Origin: JAFKKF01 sp035651055 | GTDB taxonomy: Bacteria > Pseudomonadota > Alphaproteobacteria > Rhizobiales > Kaistiaceae | NCBI GenBank assembly: GCA_035651055.1 | Contig: DASRGK010000118.1 | Span: forward strand, 1 to 39,943 | Direction: 5' to 3' | DNA: 39,943 bases | In this document: piece after piece, positions 34,876 through 39,943 of the stretch | Layout: each line of letters starts with the position of its first letter | Position numbering within the stretch: the first letter of the stretch is position 1 | Program-made: the position numbers and the translations under genes | The notes under the pieces: generated by a model | What the model saw: only the letters and a program-made list of their open reading frames with translations | Told to the model about the DNA's origin: nothing | Databases searched by the model: none

Positions 34876-35931
34876 ATGACATACCTCCTCAAGCCGAAAT
34901 TCCATCATCCCTCGCTGCCGAAGAACAAGCTAGGCTTCACCCACCGGGACTACGAGGGAGCCGTATCGACGCTCTGCGCCGGGTGCGGGCACGACTCGAT
35001 TTCGGCGGCCATCATCCAGGCATGTTTCGAACTCGACCTGCCGCCGCACAGGGTGGCCAAGATGTCGGGGATCGGCTGCTCGTCGAAGACGCCGACCTAC
35101 TTCCTCGGCCAGAGCCACGGCTTCAATTCAGTCCACGGCCGCATGCCGTCGGTGGCCACCGGCGCCAACCTCGCCAACCGCGACCTCGTCTACCTCGGCG
35201 TGTCGGGCGACGGCGACTCGGCCTCGATCGGCCTCGGCCAGTTCGCGCATTGTCTTCGGCGCGGCGTCAACATGGTCTACATCGTCGAGAATAACGGCGT
35301 GTACGGGCTGACCAAGGGCCAGTTCTCGGCCACCGCCGATGCCGGTTCGACCTCGAAGAAGGGCGTCGGCAATACCGACGAGCCGATCGACCTGGTTTCG
35401 ATGGCCATTCTGCTCGGGGCGAGCTTCGTCGCCCGAAGCTTCTCCGGCGACAAGCAGCAACTGGTGCCGCTGATCGCCGCGGCTATCCGCCACAAGGGCG
35501 CCGCCTTCATCGACGTGATCAGCCCTTGCGTCGCCTTCAACAATCACCCTGGCTCGACGAAAAGCTTCGACTACGTGCGCGAGCACAACGAGGCGGTGAA
35601 CGCCATCGACTGGATCGAAGGCAGGCGCGAGATCGCCGTCGATTACGCGCCCGGAAGCACGGTCGAGGTGACGCAGCATGACGGCAGCGTGCTGAAGCTG
35701 CACAAACTCCATGACGACTTCGATCCGACCGACAGGCGTTCCGCCATGTCGTACCTCCTGGAGCGCCAGGCGGCGGGGGAGGTCGTCACCGGTCTCCTCT
35801 ACATCAACGAGGCGGCGGGCGACCTCAACGAGCGCATGAAGACGGTCGACGTGCCGCTCAATGCGCTGGGCACCCCGGAACTCTGCCCCGGCCCGGCGGC
35901 CCTCGCCGCTATCAACGCCGAGTTGCGCTAG
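34876..35931 (+). CDS. 2-oxoacid:acceptor oxidoreductase, beta subunit (KorB-like)
   Basis: The 351-residue TPP-binding subunit has the TPP motif 'GDGDSASIGLGQFAHC', followed by 'VENNGVYGLTKGQ' (111-149). Four cysteines that ligate the proximal 4Fe-4S cluster in this family are present: C34 and C37 ('CAGCGHD'), C68 ('GIGCSSKT') and C218 ('ISPCVAFNNH'). No extra ferredoxin domain is present, in line with the separate KorC-like subunit. I chose the ATG at 34876, since the open frame upstream covers the glycosyltransferase gene. It completes the complex with the products at 30392 and 32227. Confidence 0.95.
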   Translation: MTYLLKPKFHHPSLPKNKLGFTHRDYEGAVSTLCAGCGHDSISAAIIQACFELDLPPHRVAKMSGIGCSSKTPTYFLGQSHGFNSVHGRMPSVATGANLANRDLVYLGVSGDGDSASIGLGQFAHCLRRGVNMVYIVENNGVYGLTKGQFSATADAGSTSKKGVGNTDEPIDLVSMAILLGASFVARSFSGDKQQLVPLIAAAIRHKGAAFIDVISPCVAFNNHPGSTKSFDYVREHNEAVNAIDWIEGRREIAVDYAPGSTVEVTQHDGSVLKLHKLHDDFDPTDRRSAMSYLLERQAAGEVVTGLLYINEAAGDLNERMKTVDVPLNALGTPELCPGPAALAAINAELR

Positions 35932-36116
35932 CCGATCGCGCAGTCACAGAAGACCGAGAGAGCTCTTTCTCCGCGGACCGGCCTGCAGGAATCCCGTCAA
36001 CCCGGCCGACCGACTGGGCGTTCGTCGAAATCGGTACTTGCCGCTCGCCATTTGCAATTCGGGATGCATCGCGCCATTCCATCGGCGATGTGCACAACTC
36101 GCCCCGGCGCCTGTCC

Positions 36117-37163
36117 GTGACCCGCATTCTCCTCGTCGGCCCGTCCTGGGTCGGCGACATGGTCATGGCGCAGAGTCTGGTCGCGGTCCTCAAGGCCGGC
36201 CGGCCGGACGCGGTCATCGATTTGGTCGCGCCCGCGTGGAGCGGACGGCTCGGCCCGCGTCTCCCCGGCATTGCCGAGACCATCCCGATCGAAACCGCGC
36301 ATGGGCGCCTCGACTTCACGCATCGGCTCCGTTTTGGGCGTGCGCTCCGCGCGCGCCGCTACGACGAGGCCTATGTCCTGCCGAATTCGTGGAAGTCGGC
36401 GCTGGTCCCGTTCGCGGCGCGGATTCCGCGCCGGATCGGATATGTCGGCGAGTTCCGCTACGGCCTGCTCAACGATCTGCGGAGGCTCGACAGGACCGCG
36501 CTGCCCCGGACCGTTGACCGATACGCGGCGCTTGGCCGGCCGGCTGCGGCGCCAGCAAGCGCCGCTCCCTTCCCCGCGCTTTCGGTCGATCGCGACAACG
36601 GAATCGCGGTCGCGAAACGCCTCGGCCTCCCGGTGGGCGCCAGGACCGTGGCGCTCTGTCCCGGGGCCGAATACGGGCCGGCCAAGCAATGGCCGGCGCC
36701 GCACTTTGCCGCGCTTGCCGATTTGCTCGCCCGCCGGGGATACGCGACCTGGATTTTCGGCTCGCAAAAGGATGGCGCGATCGTCGAGCAGATCATCGCG
36801 CGGGCAGACGACCTCAATCCTGCCGCGCGGCCGGCGAACCTCGCCGGCAAGACAGGCCTTATCGACGCCATCGACCTGCTCGCGCTTTGCGACGCGGTCG
36901 CCACCAACGATTCCGGTCTGATGCACGTCGCCGCCGCAATCGGCCGGCCGCTCGTCGCCTTCTACGGATCGACGGTGTCGAGCATCAATCCGCCGCTGAC
37001 GGACAAGGCGGTGGTGCTCGAACGCACCCTGCCCTGCCGGCCCTGCTTCAAGCGCGTCTGTCCGCTCGGGCACCTCAACTGCCTCAACCTCATCGGAGCG
37101 GAAGAGGTGGCCGGACACCTCGTCGCTCAGGTCGAGCGCACGACCTCGGTCAGCATCGCCTGA
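36117..37163 (+). CDS. waaF: LPS heptosyltransferase II (WaaF/RfaF-like)
   Basis: The 348-residue GT9-family enzyme adds the second L,D-heptose to the LPS inner core at the cytoplasmic face of the inner membrane. It shows 'ILLVGPSWVGDMVMAQSL' at the N-terminus, 'VALCPGAEYGPAKQWPAPHFAALADLL' and 'ATNDSGLMHVAAAIGRPLVAFYGST', all typical of WaaF. I chose the GTG at 36117 because the family sequence begins right there. A GTG at 36090 would add nine residues, and neither has a clear ribosome site. Its 3' end overlaps the waaC gene tail to tail by 37 bases. Function as heptosyltransferase II rather than I rests on the N-terminal motif. Confidence 0.9.
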   Translation: MTRILLVGPSWVGDMVMAQSLVAVLKAGRPDAVIDLVAPAWSGRLGPRLPGIAETIPIETAHGRLDFTHRLRFGRALRARRYDEAYVLPNSWKSALVPFAARIPRRIGYVGEFRYGLLNDLRRLDRTALPRTVDRYAALGRPAAAPASAAPFPALSVDRDNGIAVAKRLGLPVGARTVALCPGAEYGPAKQWPAPHFAALADLLARRGYATWIFGSQKDGAIVEQIIARADDLNPAARPANLAGKTGLIDAIDLLALCDAVATNDSGLMHVAAAIGRPLVAFYGSTVSSINPPLTDKAVVLERTLPCRPCFKRVCPLGHLNCLNLIGAEEVAGHLVAQVERTTSVSIA

Positions 37164-38152
37164 ACCTCGCGCCAGACGGCATCGACCGCGATGCGGTCCA
37201 TGCAGCAGCGGCCGCTCGCCTCGCGCCGGCAGCGGACCCGCTGGCACGGCGCCTCGGGGTGATCGGAACGGACCGTGCGCTGGCGGCCGCCATAGGGGCG
37301 GGCGTGCTCCGGGTCGGTCGGACCGAAGAGCGTGACGCCGGGGACGGAGAACGCCGCGGCGAGATGCGACAGCCCGGTTTCGAGGCCGACGAAGAAGGAG
37401 GCGTTGGCGGCGAGGTCGGCGAGGTGGTCGATCGAGAAGCGGCGGGGGAGAGGTTCGATGCCCGGCAGCCCGTTCGCGATTCGAACCGTCCGGGCGTGCT
37501 CATCCGGGGTTCCCCAAGACAAAACCACCCGCTCCCCTGCGGCTGAAAGGCGTTCAGCGAGTTGCCGCCACTCCTCTTCTCCCCAGAGCTTGGTCGGCCA
37601 GGCGGCGCCGCTCGCCAACAATCCGTAAGGCCTTTCGCTCAGCCTCGGCGGTGGCGTGAGGCCGGCTTGGCCTTTGCCTTTGGGCATCGAATAGCCGACA
37701 GCCGCGGCAAAGAACCGGCGGTTTTGCTCCACGATGTGGGGATGGCCGCCAAGCGGAATCTGCTTTTCATAGAGACGCGCCGCTGCCGGCTCGCGCGCCG
37801 TGGCGGCGTCGAAGCCGGCGACGGGAGCTCCGGCCAGCTTCGCCAGGATGGCGCTCTTCATCAGGCCCTGAACGTCGAGGACCAGGTCGTACCGGCGCGC
37901 ACGGAGCGACCGTCGCAGCATAGCGCGATGGCGGAGAAGTCCCGGCCAGCGCCACGGCGGCCAGCGGAGCCGCCGGAGGGCAACCGGGTAGACCTCGGAA
38001 ACGCCGGGATGCCGGCGGACGAGCCCGGCATAGGCCTCCTCGACCAGCCAATCGACCTCCACCTCCGGCCGCGCCGATTTGAGATCGGTCAGCGCCGGGA
38101 ACGCGTGGATCACGTCGCCGAACGAGGAGAGCTTGACGATGAGGATGCGCAT
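37127..38152 (-). CDS. waaC: LPS heptosyltransferase I (WaaC/RfaC-like)
   Basis: The 341-residue GT9-family enzyme should attach the first heptose to Kdo2-lipid A. Typical features are 'ILIVKLSSFGDVIHAFPALTDL' (the WaaC start), 'YDLVLDVQGLMKSAILAKLAG', 'GLLASGAAWPTKLWGEEEW' and 'VGLETGLSHLAAAFSVPGVTLFGPTDPEHARPYG' near the nucleotide-sugar site. A cysteine-rich tail ('CQRVRCRREASGRCC') is present. The start at 38152 is the family start. It is divergent from hldE with 136 bases between, and its end overlaps waaF by 37 bases on the opposite strand, which could limit simultaneous expression. Confidence 0.93.
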   Translation of the reverse strand: MRILIVKLSSFGDVIHAFPALTDLKSARPEVEVDWLVEEAYAGLVRRHPGVSEVYPVALRRLRWPPWRWPGLLRHRAMLRRSLRARRYDLVLDVQGLMKSAILAKLAGAPVAGFDAATAREPAAARLYEKQIPLGGHPHIVEQNRRFFAAAVGYSMPKGKGQAGLTPPPRLSERPYGLLASGAAWPTKLWGEEEWRQLAERLSAAGERVVLSWGTPDEHARTVRIANGLPGIEPLPRRFSIDHLADLAANASFFVGLETGLSHLAAAFSVPGVTLFGPTDPEHARPYGGRQRTVRSDHPEAPCQRVRCRREASGRCCMDRIAVDAVWREVQAMLTEVVRST

Positions 38153-38288
38153 GGCCGCGCTTGGCTATAGCGGTGGCGAGCCGGACTGGGAAGCTTGCCG
38201 ATACACGGCCCGGCCGATATCACCGGAGGCCTTTGCGGGCGCCCCGTGTCGCCCGCAACTCATACCAATCCGGACCCGCCGGCCGCGC

Positions 38289-39746
38289 ATGGATGCTTCC
38301 CTCATCGACCGCCTGGCGCAAGCGAACGTGCTGGTCCTCGGCGACGTGATCCTCGACCGTTTCGTCGAGGGGAAGGTGACGCGGGTGTCGCGCGAGGCGC
38401 CGGTCCCGGTCCTCAAGTTCAGGACCTCGCGGGCGCATATGGGCGGCGCCTGCAACGTTGCGGCGAACCTTCTCGCCTACGGCGCCTCGGTCATCCTCGT
38501 CGGCATTTGCGGGACCGACGATGCAGCGGACGAGCTTGCCGCACTGGCGGCAGGCTTCCGGCGCCTCGATGCGCGCCTCCTGCCCGACTCCGGACGCCAG
38601 ACCACGGTCAAGACCCGCTACGTCAGCGGCTGGCAGCAGCTGCTTTGCGTCGATGCCGAGGACACCCATCCGCTCCCCGAACCGCTCCGCCGCCAGCTCG
38701 TCGAGACGAGCCGGCAGGCGATAGCGCCGAGCAAGGCGCTCGTCCTCTCCGACTACGGCCGCGGCACGCTCGCGGCCGATACGATCAAGACACTGATTAC
38801 GGACGCGCAACACGCGAGAATTCCGATCGTGGTCGACCCGCGCCACGCCGACCCTGCGGTCTTCGCGGGAGCGTCGGTCGTGACGCCGAACACGGCCGAG
38901 ATGGAAGCCTTCACGGGGATTGCGGTCGACACGGCCGAGGCAGCCGTGCGCGCCTGCAATCTCGTCCTCGATCGCGCCGATATCGGCGCCGTCCTGCTCA
39001 CCCGCGGCGCCGGCGGCATGACCCTGTGCGAACGCGGAAAGCCGCCGCTCCATATCGCCGCCGAGACACGGCGGGTTTATGACGTGAGCGGGGCCGGCGA
39101 CACGGTGGTGGCGACGATCGCCGCGGCGATCGCCGCCGGCGCCCTGCTCGCCGACGCGGTCCGGCTGGCCAACACGGCGGCCGGCATCGCCGTCGCCAAG
39201 CCGGGCACGGCGACGGTCGATCCGGAGGAACTGCGCCGGGCGATGGGGCTTAGCCCCGCCTCCGACATTGCGCTCGGCCGCGCCGAGGCGGCGGAGCGGG
39301 TCGCGGAATGGCGGCGCAGCGGACTGCGCGTCGGCTTCACCAACGGCTGCTTCGACCTCCTGCACCGCGGCCACCTTCACTCGCTGGCGCAGGCCTCGCG
39401 CCGGGTCGACCGGCTGATCGTCGGGATCAATTCCGACGCCTCGACCCGGCGGCTGAAGGGCGAAGGCCGGCCGGTCCAGGATGCAGCGACGCGTGCGGCA
39501 CTCCTCTCGGCCACCCGCTTCGTCGACGGCGTGGTGGTGTTCGAGGAGGACACGCCGGAAGCCCTCATCCGCGCCATCGTTCCCGACGTGATCTTCAAGG
39601 GCGAGGACTATCTCGGGCAGGATGTCCCCGGCGCCGCATTCATACGGGAGCGCGGTGGCGCGGTCGAGTTCCTCCCCCTCCTTTCCGGATACAGCACGAC
39701 GGCGACCGTCGAGCGGCTGCAGAAGAAGGTGACCCGCGATGCCTGA
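38289..39746 (+). CDS. hldE: Bifunctional heptose 7-phosphate kinase / heptose 1-phosphate adenylyltransferase
   Basis: The 485-residue cytoplasmic enzyme has two domains. The PfkB-type kinase (about 1-315) shows 'DVILDRFVEGKVTRVSREAPVPV', 'GGACNVAANL' and the catalytic 'DVSGAGDTVVA'. The nucleotidyltransferase (about 340-485) shows 'VGFTNGCFDLLHRGH' with H-R-G-H at 359-362, and 'IFKGEDY'. It phosphorylates D-glycero-D-manno-heptose 7-phosphate and later adenylylates the 1-phosphate, giving ADP-heptose precursor for WaaC and WaaF. I chose the ATG at 38289, since the upstream open frame overlaps waaC. Its stop overlaps the next start by 8 bases. Confidence 0.96.
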   Translation: MDASLIDRLAQANVLVLGDVILDRFVEGKVTRVSREAPVPVLKFRTSRAHMGGACNVAANLLAYGASVILVGICGTDDAADELAALAAGFRRLDARLLPDSGRQTTVKTRYVSGWQQLLCVDAEDTHPLPEPLRRQLVETSRQAIAPSKALVLSDYGRGTLAADTIKTLITDAQHARIPIVVDPRHADPAVFAGASVVTPNTAEMEAFTGIAVDTAEAAVRACNLVLDRADIGAVLLTRGAGGMTLCERGKPPLHIAAETRRVYDVSGAGDTVVATIAAAIAAGALLADAVRLANTAAGIAVAKPGTATVDPEELRRAMGLSPASDIALGRAEAAERVAEWRRSGLRVGFTNGCFDLLHRGHLHSLAQASRRVDRLIVGINSDASTRRLKGEGRPVQDAATRAALLSATRFVDGVVVFEEDTPEALIRAIVPDVIFKGEDYLGQDVPGAAFIRERGGAVEFLPLLSGYSTTATVERLQKKVTRDA

Positions 39747-39943
39747 GGCCGCCCTTGTCCGCCGGTTCGGGCCGATCAAGACCGATGTCGCGGTGGTCGG
39801 TCAGGGCACCTGGTATCTCGAACGCAGCCCGCGCAACGCCGGGATCGCTGCGCTCCGGCGCGGTCTCGACCTCGGCATGACCCACATCGACACGGCCGAA
39901 CTCTACGGTTCCGGTGCGGCCGAGGAGATCGTCGGCGAGGCAA
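39739..39943 (+). CDS. Aldo/keto reductase, N-terminal part (cut by window edge)
   Basis: The first 68 residues are visible before the window ends. 'VVGQGTWYLERSPRN' and 'LRRGLDLGMTHIDTAELYGSGAAEEIVGEA' form the aldo/keto reductase signature, with the catalytic Asp and Tyr (D51 and Y56 by my count). It would be an NADPH-dependent carbonyl reductase. The substrate is unknown. It overlaps hldE by 8 bases and so is probably co-translated with it, although it has no known step in heptose synthesis. Confidence 0.88.
   Translation, partial: MPEAALVRRFGPIKTDVAVVGQGTWYLERSPRNAGIAALRRGLDLGMTHIDTAELYGSGAAEEIVGEA

Overview
The window is GC-rich, densely packed DNA with no rRNA, tRNA, CRISPR array or insertion sequence that I could find. 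Several things point to an alphaproteobacterium, most likely of the order Hyphomicrobiales (Rhizobiales): a Rhizobium etli-type zinc asparaginase, a Tat-exported beta-helix protein of the kind known from rhizobia, small secreted proteins of rhizobial type, the style of the intergenic repeats, and a split methylmalonyl-CoA mutase. The content is chromosomal and mostly housekeeping or envelope-related. I see no prophage or genomic-island signature.

Layout. Positions 1-4.7 kb hold a truncated XRE regulator with a strong palindrome over its start, a small secreted protein, iron superoxide dismutase, a c'-type cytochrome, an M20 dipeptidase, a small helical protein and a LuxR-type regulator. Positions 5.0-9.0 kb hold methylmalonyl-CoA mutase, with a short small subunit (mutA) and a complete B12-binding large subunit (mutB) separated by a small secreted-protein gene. 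Positions 9.1-12.6 kb hold a Tat-exported beta-helix protein facing an aminotransferase-asparaginase operon. Positions 12.8-14.8 kb hold a fasciclin (FAS1) protein facing an ECF sigma / RskA-like anti-sigma pair, which resembles the SigK-RskA-MPT70/83 logic of mycobacteria. Positions 15.0-19.3 kb hold a first RND efflux system. Positions 19.3-19.6 kb are a cluster of four hairpins, including two copies of one palindrome. Positions 19.6-23.3 kb hold a CUT2-type sugar ABC importer with a candidate LacI-family operator. Positions 23.4-24.0 kb show no gene. Positions 24.0-25.5 kb hold a second ECF sigma module, built like CnrH/CnrY/CnrX, lying just downstream of a second RND pump and adaptor (25.6-30.1 kb). 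Positions 30.4-35.9 kb hold a 2-oxoacid:acceptor oxidoreductase with its own NAD(P)H/flavin/ferredoxin subunit (KorC-, KorA- and KorB-like) and a glycosyltransferase gene between the two catalytic subunits. Positions 36.1-39.7 kb hold LPS inner-core heptose genes (waaF, waaC, hldE), followed by the start of an aldo/keto reductase.

How the genes work together. The mutase interconverts methylmalonyl-CoA and succinyl-CoA. The KorABC-like complex would link 2-oxoacid oxidation (probably 2-oxoglutarate) to ferredoxin and NAD(P). The hld/waa genes make and attach heptose to the LPS core, and the glycosyltransferase inside the kor cluster may belong to the same envelope theme. The two ECF modules each sit beside an RND pump and read as envelope-stress circuits. 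The most noteworthy observations are the kor cluster with the embedded glycosyltransferase, the FAS1-ECF-RskA grouping, the RND-ECF pairing, the mutA/mutB split, and the palindromes at 278-313 and 19324-19589.
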